This document shows positions 15,716-25,291 of a stretch of DNA of 38,194 nt, piece after piece (within the stretch, counting starts at the first letter, position 1; every line of letters begins with the position of its first letter). A model generated the notes under the pieces. It was given only the letters and a program-made list of their open reading frames with translations. It did not search any database and was not told the DNA's origin. The DNA comes from Paraburkholderia solisilvae. GTDB taxonomy: Bacteria > Pseudomonadota > Gammaproteobacteria > Burkholderiales > Burkholderiaceae. The stretch spans positions 1 through 38,194 of the forward strand of contig NZ_CADIKF010000064.1 of the NCBI RefSeq assembly GCF_902859875.1, in the 5' to 3' direction. Made by a program: the position numbers and the translations under genes.

Positions 15716-16810
15716 ATGCGCACCAGGCTTTTCAACAGCGCCGCGTTTGTGCTGCAGTGTGCGGTGGCGGTTGCCATGTCAGCCGCGGCGTGCGCCGCGC
15801 CGGTCGGTGAACTTCACCGTGTTGCGAGCGATCCGACCGCGAGCCTGCGCGATGCGCAGCATCGACCGAGACTGCGCATTACGGTCTGGTATCCGGCCAG
15901 TGCGGATGCCGTCGAGCAGCCGGTCGTAATCGGTCCGCCCGACAAACCGTTATTCAACGTCGGCTCCGATGCGCCGGATGCGTCGTTCGCAAGCGGTGCG
16001 CGGCGTCCGGTGATTCTGCTTTCGCATGGTTTTGGCGGCAGTGCGCGCATGATGGGCTGGTTCGGCATTGCGCTCGCGCGCGACGGCTATATCGTCGTCG
16101 CGGTCGATCATCCCGGCAACAACGGCGCCGAGCCGATGACCGTGCCCGGTGCGCTGCTGTCGTGGGATCGCGCGGAGGACTTGCGCGTGGCGCTCGATGC
16201 GATTGCGCGAGACCCGCTCGTCGGGCCGCATGTCGATGTGTCGCGACTCGGGGTGGCCGGCTTTTCCGCGGGCGGATATACATCGCTGGTGGCGGCGGGT
16301 GCGCGGGTGCAGCCGGCGCGCTTCGAGCAGTTCTGTCAGGCGCATCCGGACGACGCGGTGTGCCTGCCGCAACCCGAATTCGCCGTGACGCAGCAGCAGT
16401 ACGCGCGCGAACTCGAGCGTCCGGAGATTCGCGCCGCCTTCGCGCGTGCGGGCGATGACCACACCATCGGCCATGTGCGTGCGGCCTTCCTGATGGCGCC
16501 GGCCATCGTGCAGGCGCTGCAGCCGGCGAGTCTCGAGGCGCTGCAGACACCGGTGCAAATCGTGCTCGGCGACGCGGATACCGTCGCACCGCCGATGACG
16601 AACGGCGTAGTTGCGGCGCGGCTGATTCCGCACGCTGCGCTGACGCGATTCGACGGTGTGACGCACACCGATTTTCTTGCAACCTGCACGGAGCTGGGCC
16701 GCGCAACGCTGCCTCCCTGCAAGCAGATCAGCGATCAGGACGAAGTCCACCGGTTGACGATCGACGCGGCGCGCACGTTCTTCGAAGCACAGCTCGGCGC
16801 CGTGCATTAA
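15716..16810 (+). CDS. Secreted alpha/beta hydrolase (dienelactone hydrolase/PAF-acetylhydrolase-like)
   Basis: A 364-residue protein with a Sec signal peptide (basic start, hydrophobic core, probable cleavage after ACA near residue 27). The mature part shows TVWYPA and LLSHGFGG (oxyanion region), then the nucleophile elbow AGFSAGG with S184, a probable acidic residue in LGDADTV and a late His in VTHTDF. This order matches predicted dienelactone hydrolases and bacterial platelet-activating-factor acetylhydrolase-like enzymes. AAGGAG lies 6-7 bases before the ATG. It follows the transporter by 85 bases and may be co-transcribed with it; an ester or lactone substrate is inferred. Confidence 0.9.
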   Translation: MRTRLFNSAAFVLQCAVAVAMSAAACAAPVGELHRVASDPTASLRDAQHRPRLRITVWYPASADAVEQPVVIGPPDKPLFNVGSDAPDASFASGARRPVILLSHGFGGSARMMGWFGIALARDGYIVVAVDHPGNNGAEPMTVPGALLSWDRAEDLRVALDAIARDPLVGPHVDVSRLGVAGFSAGGYTSLVAAGARVQPARFEQFCQAHPDDAVCLPQPEFAVTQQQYARELERPEIRAAFARAGDDHTIGHVRAAFLMAPAIVQALQPASLEALQTPVQIVLGDADTVAPPMTNGVVAARLIPHAALTRFDGVTHTDFLATCTELGRATLPPCKQISDQDEVHRLTIDAARTFFEAQLGAVH

Positions 16811-17212
16811 GCTTTCGGCGGCCGGGCGCGGCGCGCGAAGCGTTCGTCCCGGCTTCCCGGCATCCCAGCTTCTTCCAGGCTTCTTCCAGGCGCGGCGCCG
16901 TCAGCCGCGCGTCCGGAGCCTTGCGCGTCGAGATCGAATACGCGCTGGTCATCGCCACCACGGTCCGCAGTCCTTCACGCCGACCCGCCGCACGGCGCGC
17001 TACCCACGTGCTATTTGAAAAGCGCGCGTTATCTGCCGACATCGCGCCGACCCATTTCATTCGAAGATAACAAAACGGTAATCCGCGCGACGGCGGAGCG
17101 CAAACCCTCGCTCGTTACTATCGAGTCATGTAAGCGGAACGACATAAGCGTCTCGAGCATCCGGCCGCCGCGTCATCCGTCAAAAGGTCCACGCATCCAG
17201 GTGCCCATCAGC
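16811..17212. other. Intergenic region before the cytochrome c gene
   Basis: No gene that I can support. It contains an exact tandem duplication of GCTTCTTCCAG (16868-16889) and a distant inverted repeat GTTATCT (17028-17034)/AGATAAC (17065-17071) separated by 30 bases. A TTGAAA at 17015-17020 could be a -35 element, but no matching -10 is clear. Confidence 0.35.
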
Positions 17213-17740
17213 ATGTCAATTCGTACCCGAATCGCAACCATCGCCATGACGGCCGCCGCATTGCTCGCGCTGTCCGTTGCGGCGGCCTGCGCGTTCATCT
17301 ACTCCGGCGTCTATGACGTGTCGGGCAATGCGCCGGACAATCCGGTCGTCGCGTGGATGCTGCACCGGACCTATGAAGCATCGCTGCATCATTACGGCGG
17401 CAAGGACCTGCCGCCCGCGGATCTGATGTCGCTCGAAAACATTCGCGCGGGCGCGCGTCTGTACGACTCGACCTGTGCGCTGTGTCACGGCGCGCCGGGC
17501 AAACCGCTCAGCCCCGTCGGACAGGGCATTGCGCCGGCCGCGCCGCATCTGCTGGAGGCCAGCCGCCGCAACAACCCGGCGTTGATGTTCTGGGTGATCA
17601 AGCACGGCGTGAACATGACGGCGATGCCGTCGTTCGGCAAGACGCAGTCCGACGCGACGATCTGGCAACTCGCGGCCTTTCTGTATGACGGGCGCGGCAT
17701 CACGAAAGACCGCTACGACTCGCTCCAGCGAGCGAACTGA
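17213..17740 (+). CDS. Membrane-anchored monoheme cytochrome c
   Basis: A 175-residue protein with an N-terminal hydrophobic segment (residues ~8-30) that should anchor or export it, followed by a single c-type heme domain: C88-A-L-C91-H92, and a probable methionine ligand in NMTAMPSFG. It is likely periplasmic-facing and carries electrons. The ATG at 17213 is preferred because it starts right at the signal segment and has AGGTG about 9 bases upstream; a longer in-frame start at 17015 gives an implausible leader. The RND pump gene starts about 150 bases later, so joint transcription is possible but not shown. Its redox partner is unknown. Confidence 0.88.
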   Translation: MSIRTRIATIAMTAAALLALSVAAACAFIYSGVYDVSGNAPDNPVVAWMLHRTYEASLHHYGGKDLPPADLMSLENIRAGARLYDSTCALCHGAPGKPLSPVGQGIAPAAPHLLEASRRNNPALMFWVIKHGVNMTAMPSFGKTQSDATIWQLAAFLYDGRGITKDRYDSLQRAN

Positions 17741-17891
17741 CCGGCACAGCGCCGCGCCGGAAAGAGACTCGTCATCGATGCGGTAACGGGTCGTCCGCTG
17801 CCGCGCTCACTGCCACGCACCACGAACGCTTTTGTTGCCGCTGCACGCGGCTCACGAGCGCCTGCCGCTCAACGCCGAGGAAACCGCAGCC

Positions 17892-20800
17892 ATGTGGATC
17901 GTCAAGCTCGCGCTCAAGCGCCCGTACACGTTCATCGTGCTGGCCGTGCTGCTTTTTATCATGGGGCCGCTCGCGATTCTGCGCACGCCGACCGATATCT
18001 TTCCGAATATCAATGTGCCGGTAGTCAGCATCGTCTGGTCGTTCAACGGCTTTTCCGCGCAGGACATGGCGCAGCGCATCACGTCGATCTACGAACGCGC
18101 GCTGACGACCGACGTCGACGATATCGAGCATATCGAATCGCAGTCGCTGAATGGCGTCGCAGTGGTCAAGGTGTTTTTCCATCCGGGCGCGGATATCAAT
18201 CGCGCAGTGGCGCAGGCGTCGTCGAACTCGGAGTCGCTGTTGCGTCTGTTGCCGCCGGGCACGCTGCCGCCGAACATCATCACGTACAACGCATCGACGG
18301 TGCCGGTGCTCGAACTGGGTCTGTCGAGCGACACGTTGCCGGAACAATCGCTATACGACCTCGGCAACAGCTTTATCCGCACGCAGCTCGCGACCGTGCA
18401 GGGCGCGGCGGTGCCGCTGCCGTTCGGCGGCAAGATCCGTCAGGTGATGGTCGAGCTCGATCCGGCCGCGCTGCAGGCGAAGGGCCTCGCGCCGCTCGAC
18501 GTCGTCAATGCGGTCAACGCGCAGAACCTGATCCTGCCGGGCGGCACCGCGAAAATCGGCACGCGCGAGTACAACGTCGAGATGAACGGCAGCACCGATA
18601 CGATCGCCGCGTTGAACAATCTGCCGATCAAGACCGTGCAGGGCGGCGTCGTGTACGTGCGCGACGTCGCACATGTGATCGACGGCTACGCGCCGCAAAC
18701 CAATATTGTGCGCAGCGACGGCAAGCGCGCGGCGCTGCTCGAAATCGAGAAGAACGGCAGCGCGTCGACGCTGACCATCATCCAGCAGGTCAAGTCGATG
18801 CTGCCGAAGATTGCCGCCGGTCTGCCGAGCGCGCTGAAAATCACGCCGCTCTCCGACCAGTCGGTGTTCGTGAAATCGGCGATCACCGGCGTGGTGCGCG
18901 AGGCGGCGATCGCCGCCTGCCTGACCGCCGCGATGATCCTTCTGTTTCTCGGCAGCTGGCGCGCAACGCTGATCATCGCGGTGTCGATTCCGCTTGCCGT
19001 GCTGACCTCGCTGATCGCGCTGTCGGTGCTCGGCGAGACGATCAACATCATGACGCTCGGCGGCCTCGCGCTCGCGGTCGGCATACTGGTGGACGACGCA
19101 ACGGTTGCGATCGAGAACATCACGCATCATCTGGAGAACGGCGAGCCGCTGCACGACGCGATTCTGAACGGCTCCGGCGAAATCGCGGTGCCGACCTTCG
19201 TGTCGACGCTGTCGATCTGCATCGTGTTCGTGCCGATGTTCCTGCTGTCGGGCGTCGCGCGCTATCTGTTCGTACCGCTTGCGGAAGCGGTGGTGTTCGC
19301 GATGTGCGCGTCGTACTTTTTCTCGCGCACGCTGATTCCCACCCTCGCGATGTACCTGATGCGGGCGCGCCGGAAAGACGAGAGCGGTGTTCCGCGAGGC
19401 CGCTTCGCGTTGTTCGCGCGTTTCCAGGCGGCGTTCGAGCGGCGTTTCGAACGGCTGCGCGAGCGCTATCACGGCGCGCTCGAGCAGGCGCTTGCGCAGC
19501 GCTACCGCTTTATTCCGCTGTTTCTGCTGCTGTGCGTCGGCTCGCTCGCACTGGTGCCGTTTATCGGCCGCGATTTCTTTCCAGCCGTCGACACCGGCGA
19601 AATCCGCCTGCATCTGCGCGCACCGACCGGCACGCGCATCGAGGAAACGGCGCGCATCACCGATGCGGTCGAAGCGAAAATCCGCACGGTGATTCCGCCG
19701 TCCGAGCAGGGCTCGATACTCGATAACATCGGCGTGCCGGTGAGCGGCATCAACCTGACTTACGACGCGTCGGAGCCGATCGGCTCGGCGGATGCGGACA
19801 TCCTGATCGCGCTGAAGCCCGGCCACCCGCCGACCGCCCGATATGTCGCGCAGTTGCGCAATGTGCTGAACGCGGCATTTCCCGGCGTGACGTTCGCGTT
19901 TCTGCCGGCGGATATCGTCAGCCAGATCCTGAACTTCGGCTTGCCCGCGCCGATCGACGTGCAGATCGTCGGCAACAAGCTGGATGCGAACCGCGCGGTC
20001 GCCAATACGCTGCTGACGAAGCTGCGCGGCGTGCGCGGTCTCGTCGATGCGCGTATCCAGCAGCCCGGCGACGAACCGGCGATCAATGTCGACGTCGATC
20101 GCACGAAAGCGATGCAAGCGGGGCTGCTGCAGCGCGACGTCGCGCAGAACCTGCTGATCGCGCTGTCCGGCAGCTCGCAGACGACGCCGAATTTCTGGCT
20201 CAATCCAAAGAACGGCGTCAGCTACCCGCTGATGGCCGAAGTGCCGCAATACGACATCCATTCGCTGCAGACGCTCGCGAATATCCCGATCACGACGCTC
20301 GCGCCCAAAACGAATCCGCAGAATCTGCTCGGCACACTCGGCACGATGTCGCGCGGCACGCAGCAGGCGGTCGTATCGCACTACAACGTGCAGCCGGTGC
20401 TCGATATCTTCGCATCCGCGCAAGGGCGCGATCTGGGCGGCGTCGCGTCGGATGTGTCGACACTCGTCGACGACGCGCGTGCGCAGTTGCCGCCCGGTTC
20501 GTCGATCGTCGTGCGCGGCCAGGTGCAGTCGATGAACGAATCGTTCACCGGGCTGGGCTTCGGACTGGCATTCGCGATCGTGCTGGTCTACCTGCTGATG
20601 GTGGTGAATTTCCAGTCGTGGGTCGACCCGTTGATCATCGTGAGCGGCCTGCCGGCGTCGCTTGCAGGCATTGCGTGGATGCTGTTCGCCACCCATACGA
20701 CATTGAGCGTGCCCGCGCTGACCGGCACGATCCTGTGCATCGGCATCGCCACCGCGAACAGCATTCTCGTGATCAACACCGCGCGCGAATACCTCGCGGC

Positions 20801-21086
20801 GGGTGCGGAGCCGCTTGCCGCCGCGCTCGATGCCGGGTTCAGCCGCTTTCGCCCGGTGCTGATGACCGCGCTCGCGATGCTGATCGGCATGCTGCCGATG
20901 GCGCTGGGCCTCGGCGACGGCGGCGAGCAGAACGCGCCGCTCGGCCGCGCGGTGATTGGCGGCCTTGCAGCCGGCACGCTGTCGACATTGATCTTCGTGC
21001 CGGTCGTATTCGGCATGGTGCATGGCTGGCTCGCGAAGCGCGCTGCGGCGCGCGCCGCCAACCGCGCATCTTCAGCGCATGCATGA
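17892..21086 (+). CDS. RND efflux pump, inner membrane transporter
   Basis: A 1064-residue proton-driven exporter of the AcrB/MdtB superfamily, the inner membrane part of a tripartite pump. It has the N-terminal helix, two large periplasmic loops (after TM1 and TM7) and the GILVDD motif in TM4 with D401 and D402, the proton-relay aspartates. In TM10 the site aligned with AcrB Lys940 is alanine (GIATANS, A955), so the usual Asp-Lys pairing is altered. The TM11 RFRPVLMT segment with its arginine is kept. The ATG at 17892 has GAGGAAA upstream; the longer frame from 17832 adds an unlikely leader. Adaptor and outer membrane genes follow in the same operon. Substrates are probably organic compounds, not metals, by sequence style. 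Confidence 0.95.
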   Translation: MWIVKLALKRPYTFIVLAVLLFIMGPLAILRTPTDIFPNINVPVVSIVWSFNGFSAQDMAQRITSIYERALTTDVDDIEHIESQSLNGVAVVKVFFHPGADINRAVAQASSNSESLLRLLPPGTLPPNIITYNASTVPVLELGLSSDTLPEQSLYDLGNSFIRTQLATVQGAAVPLPFGGKIRQVMVELDPAALQAKGLAPLDVVNAVNAQNLILPGGTAKIGTREYNVEMNGSTDTIAALNNLPIKTVQGGVVYVRDVAHVIDGYAPQTNIVRSDGKRAALLEIEKNGSASTLTIIQQVKSMLPKIAAGLPSALKITPLSDQSVFVKSAITGVVREAAIAACLTAAMILLFLGSWRATLIIAVSIPLAVLTSLIALSVLGETINIMTLGGLALAVGILVDDATVAIENITHHLENGEPLHDAILNGSGEIAVPTFVSTLSICIVFVPMFLLSGVARYLFVPLAEAVVFAMCASYFFSRTLIPTLAMYLMRARRKDESGVPRGRFALFARFQAAFERRFERLRERYHGALEQALAQRYRFIPLFLLLCVGSLALVPFIGRDFFPAVDTGEIRLHLRAPTGTRIEETARITDAVEAKIRTVIPPSEQGSILDNIGVPVSGINLTYDASEPIGSADADILIALKPGHPPTARYVAQLRNVLNAAFPGVTFAFLPADIVSQILNFGLPAPIDVQIVGNKLDANRAVANTLLTKLRGVRGLVDARIQQPGDEPAINVDVDRTKAMQAGLLQRDVAQNLLIALSGSSQTTPNFWLNPKNGVSYPLMAEVPQYDIHSLQTLANIPITTLAPKTNPQNLLGTLGTMSRGTQQAVVSHYNVQPVLDIFASAQGRDLGGVASDVSTLVDDARAQLPPGSSIVVRGQVQSMNESFTGLGFGLAFAIVLVYLLMVVNFQSWVDPLIIVSGLPASLAGIAWMLFATHTTLSVPALTGTILCIGIATANSILVINTAREYLAAGAEPLAAALDAGFSRFRPVLMTALAMLIGMLPMALGLGDGGEQNAPLGRAVIGGLAAGTLSTLIFVPVVFGMVHGWLAKRAAARAANRASSAHA

Positions 21087-21145
21087 CCGAAGTATGAGCC
21101 GAGCCGCCGCGCGTGCTCGCCATGCGTCCTCGCCAGGAAACCGCG

Positions 21146-22387
21146 ATGAATACTCCCGACACTGAACTCGAACGATCGAAAGACAGCCATGCGCCCGCGC
21201 AGAACGGCGCCGCGCCGCAACCGGCCGCGCGGCGGCGCTATCGCGTGCCGCTCGCGCTGGCCGGACTCGCGGCGGTGCTGCTCGGGATCGGTCTGGCGCC
21301 GCGCCTCGAAGCGAAACGCGCGCTCGCGGATCAGGTGGCCGCGCAGCGCGCGCTGCCGGTGTCGGTCGTGATGCCGAAGCCGGCGCCCGCGTCGAGCGAA
21401 CTGCTGCTGCCGGGGTCGGTGATGCCGTACGCGGACGCATCGATCTATGCGCGCACGAGCGGCTACGTGCAGCATTGGTACACCGACATCGGTGCGAAAG
21501 TCAAAGCCGGCGACACGCTGGCCGTCATCCAGACGCCGGAGCTCGACGCGCAGTTGCGTCAGGCCCGCGCGGAGGAAGCCACCGCCCAGGCGAACTATGA
21601 CTACGCGAACACGACCGCGAAGCGCTGGCAGGAATTGTTGCAGACACAATCGGTTGCGCAACAGGACGCGGACCTCAAAACCAGCGATATGGAAGCGAAG
21701 CGCTCGATACTCGCATCGGCACAGGCCAATGTTGCGCGCCTGTCGGAGCTTGTGTCGTACGAGAAGGTGAGCGCGCCGTTCGACGGCGTGGTCACCGCGC
21801 GCAATGTCGACGTCGGCGCGCTCGTGACCGCAGGCGGCACGCCCGGCCTCGCGGCGATGCCCGGCGAGTTGTTCCATGTCGAACAGACGAACACGCTGCG
21901 CGTCTTTATCGACGTGCCGCAGAACGATGCGAGCGAAGTCGGCGCGGGCACGCCCGTTTATCTGACGGTGCAGCAATATCCGGGGCGGCGCTTTGACGCA
22001 AAGGTCGCGCGCAGTGCCAATGCGATCGATCCGGTGAGCCGCACGCTGCGCGTCGAAGTCGACGTCGCTAACCAGGACGGCGCGTTGTTGCCGGGTGCTT
22101 ATGCGCAAGTTCATCTGCAGCTCGATTCCGCGCATCCGGCGCTTGAACTGCCGGTCGGCGCGCTGCTGTTCCGGCCGGACGGTGTGACGGTGGCGCTCGC
22201 CGGTCCCGGCGACAAGGTGCAGCTGAAGACCGTGACGATCGGCCGCGACTTCGGCACGTATGTCGAAATTGCAACGGGGCTCGCGACAACCGACCGCGTG
22301 ATCAATAACCCGGGTGACGCGATCGTGGCGGGTGAGCCGGTCGCGGTCGAGGCGGCGAACCCGGCCGCGGGCACGGCCAGCAAATGA
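21146..22387 (+). CDS. RND periplasmic adaptor (membrane fusion protein)
   Basis: A 413-residue adaptor joining the pump to the outer membrane channel. One N-terminal transmembrane helix (residues ~35-55, after a basic RRRYR) anchors it, without a lipobox. The lipoyl-like half (YARTSGYVQHWY, VKAGDTLAVI) is followed by a coiled-coil hairpin (residues ~125-205), the second lipoyl half (SAPFDGVVTARNVDVG), a beta-barrel domain and a membrane-proximal domain. AGGAAA about 7 bases before the ATG at 21146 sets the start. It begins 59 bases after the pump gene and its stop region overlaps a possible upstream start of the next gene. Confidence 0.95.
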   Translation: MNTPDTELERSKDSHAPAQNGAAPQPAARRRYRVPLALAGLAAVLLGIGLAPRLEAKRALADQVAAQRALPVSVVMPKPAPASSELLLPGSVMPYADASIYARTSGYVQHWYTDIGAKVKAGDTLAVIQTPELDAQLRQARAEEATAQANYDYANTTAKRWQELLQTQSVAQQDADLKTSDMEAKRSILASAQANVARLSELVSYEKVSAPFDGVVTARNVDVGALVTAGGTPGLAAMPGELFHVEQTNTLRVFIDVPQNDASEVGAGTPVYLTVQQYPGRRFDAKVARSANAIDPVSRTLRVEVDVANQDGALLPGAYAQVHLQLDSAHPALELPVGALLFRPDGVTVALAGPGDKVQLKTVTIGRDFGTYVEIATGLATTDRVINNPGDAIVAGEPVAVEAANPAAGTASK

Positions 22388-22419
22388 AACGAGCCGGCGC
22401 GAACAACCAGGAGCGAACG

Positions 22420-23901
22420 ATGACGAACGGACCCACATCATCGATGCGCAAGTCGCTTTTCGTCATGCTGATCGCGGCAGCGGCGGGTTCGCTTGCGGCG
22501 TGCTCGACGCTGCCGGCCTACACGAAGCCCGACGTTGCCGTGCCGGCACACTATGCGGGTGCTTCGGCCACGCCTGCACCGACCCATGGCTGGTCGGTCG
22601 CCGCGCCCGCCGACACCGCGCCGCGCGGCCCATGGTGGAGCGCCTTCGACGACGCGGAGTTGAACAGCCTCGAAGCGCGTGTCGACGTGTCGAACCAGAC
22701 CGTGAAGCAGGCGGTCGCGCAATTGCAGCAGGCGCGCGCGATGGTCGCGTATCAGCGCGCCGGGTTCTTTCCGACGGTTACGGCCGGGGCTTCGGCACTG
22801 CGTTACCGCACGTCGCAGAACGTCAAGCACACGTCGCGCGCCGGTGTGACGGAACCCGACTACCTGGTCGGCCTGAACGCAAGCTGGGAACCGGACCTGT
22901 TCGGCCGCGTACGCGACGCGACGGTCGGCGCGCGCGACGAGGCGCAGGCGACGCAAGGGGACCTCGACGCGGTGCGTCTATCGATCAGCGCGGATCTCGC
23001 CGCCGACTATTTCGATCTGCGCGCGCTCGATATCCAGAAGAAGCTGCTCGATGACACCGTAACCGCCTATGCCGCTGCGTTGAAGATTATCGAGCAGCAG
23101 TTCCAGAAGGGCGTGGTCGATGCGTCGGCGGTGGCGCAGGCGCAGACGCAACTCGAAAGCACGCGCACCCAGGACACCGACATCGACGTGCAGCGCGCGC
23201 AATTGCAGCACGCGATCGCGACGTTGATCGGCGAGCCGGCGTCGACCTTCACGATTGCGCCGGACACGGCCGCGGTGCCGGTTCCCGCCATTCCGCCCGG
23301 CTTGCCGTCGCAGTTGCTGGAGCGCCGGCCGGATATCGCGGCGGCGGAGCGGCGCGTCGCCGAGGCGAATGCGCAGATCGGCGAAGCGCGCGCCGCCTAC
23401 TATCCGAACCTCACCTTGTCGGCGAGCGCGGGTCTCGAAAGCACGTTCTTCGCGCCCTGGCTGACTGCGCCGAGCCTGTTCTGGTCGCTCGGCTCGCAGA
23501 TCGCGGGCACGCTGATCGACGGCGGCCGTCGGGATGCGGCGCTGCAAGGCGCGCATGCGCAGTACGACGGCGTGGTCGCCGGTTATCGGCAGACGGTGCT
23601 GGTCGCGTTCCAGCAGGTCGAGGACCAGCTGTCCGCGTTGAACACGCTCGCGAGCGAAGCGCAAAGCCAGCAGCGCGCAGCGAGCGCAGCCGAGCGCTCG
23701 CTGCAACTGACGACGAACCGTTTCAATGCGGGCGCGGTCAGCTATCTCGACGTCGTGACCGCGCAGACGATTGCGCTTACCAACGAGCGCACCGTCGACC
23801 AGATCGACGCACGCCGTATCGACGCCAGCGTGCAGTTGCTCAAATCACTGGGAGGCGGATGGGATCGCGCGGTGCTGACTTCCGCGGAAAACGCAAAATG
23901 A
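22420..23901 (+). CDS. RND outer membrane factor, NodT-family lipoprotein
   Basis: A 493-residue TolC-like channel of the tripartite pump. The signal ends in a good lipobox (SLAAC) with the lipidated Cys followed by STLPAYTKP, standard for NodT-type outer membrane factors. Two repeats of the OEP domain follow, with long helices and the LLERRPDIAAAERR and ARAAYYPNL segments typical of the family. AGGAGCG lies about 6 bases before the ATG at 22420; an ATG at 22384 overlaps the adaptor's stop but gives an unusually long signal region. The last 62 bases overlap, on the opposite strand, the end of the sensor kinase gene. Confidence 0.95.
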   Translation: MTNGPTSSMRKSLFVMLIAAAAGSLAACSTLPAYTKPDVAVPAHYAGASATPAPTHGWSVAAPADTAPRGPWWSAFDDAELNSLEARVDVSNQTVKQAVAQLQQARAMVAYQRAGFFPTVTAGASALRYRTSQNVKHTSRAGVTEPDYLVGLNASWEPDLFGRVRDATVGARDEAQATQGDLDAVRLSISADLAADYFDLRALDIQKKLLDDTVTAYAAALKIIEQQFQKGVVDASAVAQAQTQLESTRTQDTDIDVQRAQLQHAIATLIGEPASTFTIAPDTAAVPVPAIPPGLPSQLLERRPDIAAAERRVAEANAQIGEARAAYYPNLTLSASAGLESTFFAPWLTAPSLFWSLGSQIAGTLIDGGRRDAALQGAHAQYDGVVAGYRQTVLVAFQQVEDQLSALNTLASEAQSQQRAASAAERSLQLTTNRFNAGAVSYLDVVTAQTIALTNERTVDQIDARRIDASVQLLKSLGGGWDRAVLTSAENAK

Positions 23902-25291
23902 AACGCGTGCTGGCGTCGTCGCTTTCCGCATACGCGTGGCCGCCGTGCAGTTCCATGATGGTGCGCACGATCGCGAGTCCCAGACCGGTCGACGCGGGGC
24001 CGGCCGGCGCATGGTGGCGCGCCGGATCCGCGCGATAGAAGCGGTCGAACACGCGCTCGAGCCTCGTGGGATCGATATGCGAGCCCTGATTCGCGACCGT
24101 GACCCGCAGACTGTCGGCGCTCTCTTCGGCGCGCAGCTCGATTTCGCGTCCGCGCGGCGTATGCCGTATCGCATTCGCCAGCAGGTTCGACACCGCGCGG
24201 CGAAACAGCTCCGCGTCCGCGCGGATTTCGCCGCCGCCGGTGACGCGCACCTGCACGCCCGCATCGTCGGCGATGCCTTCGAAGTAGTCGGCGACCCGCG
24301 CGAGCTCTTCATGGACATCAAGCGCTTTCATGCGTGTGACAAACTGCGGATGTTCGGCGCGCGCCAGAAACAGCACGCTTTCGATCATCCGCGAGATGCG
24401 CTCGCATTCCTCGAGATTCGATTCGAGCACCGCCCGGTATTCGTCGGCGCTGCGCGGCCGCGCGAGCGCGACTTCGGTCGAGCCGCGCAGGTTGGCGAGC
24501 GGCGTGCGCATATCGTGCGCGAGGTCGGCGGTGTATTGCGACATTCGCTGAAAGCCGCCGGCGAGCCGCTCGAGCATGGCGTTGAGCGATGCGATGACCG
24601 ACGCGAGTTCGCGCGGCGCGTTGTCGATTTCCATCCGCGCATGCAGACGGTCGACCGTGACGCCTGCCGCATGCGCGGCAAGCTGGCGCAGCGGCCGCAG
24701 CGATTCGTGCACCAGCATCCAGCTCATCAGGAACGCGAGCAGCATGCCGCCGAAGCCGGCGCCGTACAGACGGTCGCGATAGTGATCGAGCAGCAGCCAG
24801 CGGTCGGTCATATCGCGGGCGATGACGATCGTCACGGCGCTGCCGTCGGCAAGCGACGCGTCGGCGGCCAGACCCCGCACCGGCATGCCCGAGCCGCGTT
24901 GTGCCTCGACAATCGCGCGACCGGTGATGCGCGCGGACGGCGCGACCCGCTGCGTGGCCACCAGCGGCTCGACCAGCGACGTCGTATCGTCTGCCGTGTT
25001 GTGGCTGAACAGCGGGTTGCCGTTGGCGTCGCGCACATCCATCGACAGCGTCGCGTTGCCCAGCACCTGACTCGTGAGACGGTCCGCGTGCGCGCGCACG
25101 TCGGCGAACGATTGCAGCTCGTTGGCGAGGCGGCGGGTATGGCGCGCCGCGAGCACGATTTCGCTGTCGTCCTGCAGCGTCACCTGGCGTTCGAGCGCGA
25201 AGTAGAGCACGCTGCCGGCCAGCGCGAATACCGCGATTGTCGTGCCCGCGAACGCGAGGGCGAGCGTCGTGGTCAGCGAGCGGCTGGCCAT
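23840..25291 (-). CDS. Sensor histidine kinase of a heavy-metal-type (CusS-like) two-component system
   Basis: A 483-residue membrane kinase. TM1 is at ~10-33 and TM2 at ~176-195, enclosing a periplasmic sensor of about 140 residues. A HAMP linker follows (LRPLRQLAAHAAG), then the H-box DLAHDMRTPL with phosphoacceptor H259, an N-box (NLLANAIRHT) and a G-box (STGLGLAIV). The domain layout and spacing match kinases grouped as heavy metal sensors, but that group also contains many that sense other signals. The start at 25291 overlaps the response regulator's stop (TGATG), so the pair is translationally coupled. The gene's 3' end overlaps the outer membrane factor gene by 62 bases on the opposite strand. 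Regulation of the adjacent efflux operon is likely but inferred. Confidence 0.92.
   Translation of the reverse strand: MASRSLTTTLALAFAGTTIAVFALAGSVLYFALERQVTLQDDSEIVLAARHTRRLANELQSFADVRAHADRLTSQVLGNATLSMDVRDANGNPLFSHNTADDTTSLVEPLVATQRVAPSARITGRAIVEAQRGSGMPVRGLAADASLADGSAVTIVIARDMTDRWLLLDHYRDRLYGAGFGGMLLAFLMSWMLVHESLRPLRQLAAHAAGVTVDRLHARMEIDNAPRELASVIASLNAMLERLAGGFQRMSQYTADLAHDMRTPLANLRGSTEVALARPRSADEYRAVLESNLEECERISRMIESVLFLARAEHPQFVTRMKALDVHEELARVADYFEGIADDAGVQVRVTGGGEIRADAELFRRAVSNLLANAIRHTPRGREIELRAEESADSLRVTVANQGSHIDPTRLERVFDRFYRADPARHHAPAGPASTGLGLAIVRTIMELHGGHAYAESDDASTRFILRFPRKSAPRDPIRLPVI

Noticed and set aside
16868..16889. Exact 11-bp tandem duplication in the gap before the cytochrome c gene
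   Set aside because: Two copies only, no link to a gene start or a dyad; most likely chance slippage.
17028..17071. GTTATCT/AGATAAC inverted repeat with a 30-base spacer
   Set aside because: Spacing is too long for a simple operator and 7-bp matches at that distance are not rare.
18351..21023. 890-codon minus-strand frame opposite the RND pump
   Set aside because: Same reason: a long antisense shadow caused by high GC at third positions; no recognisable domain.
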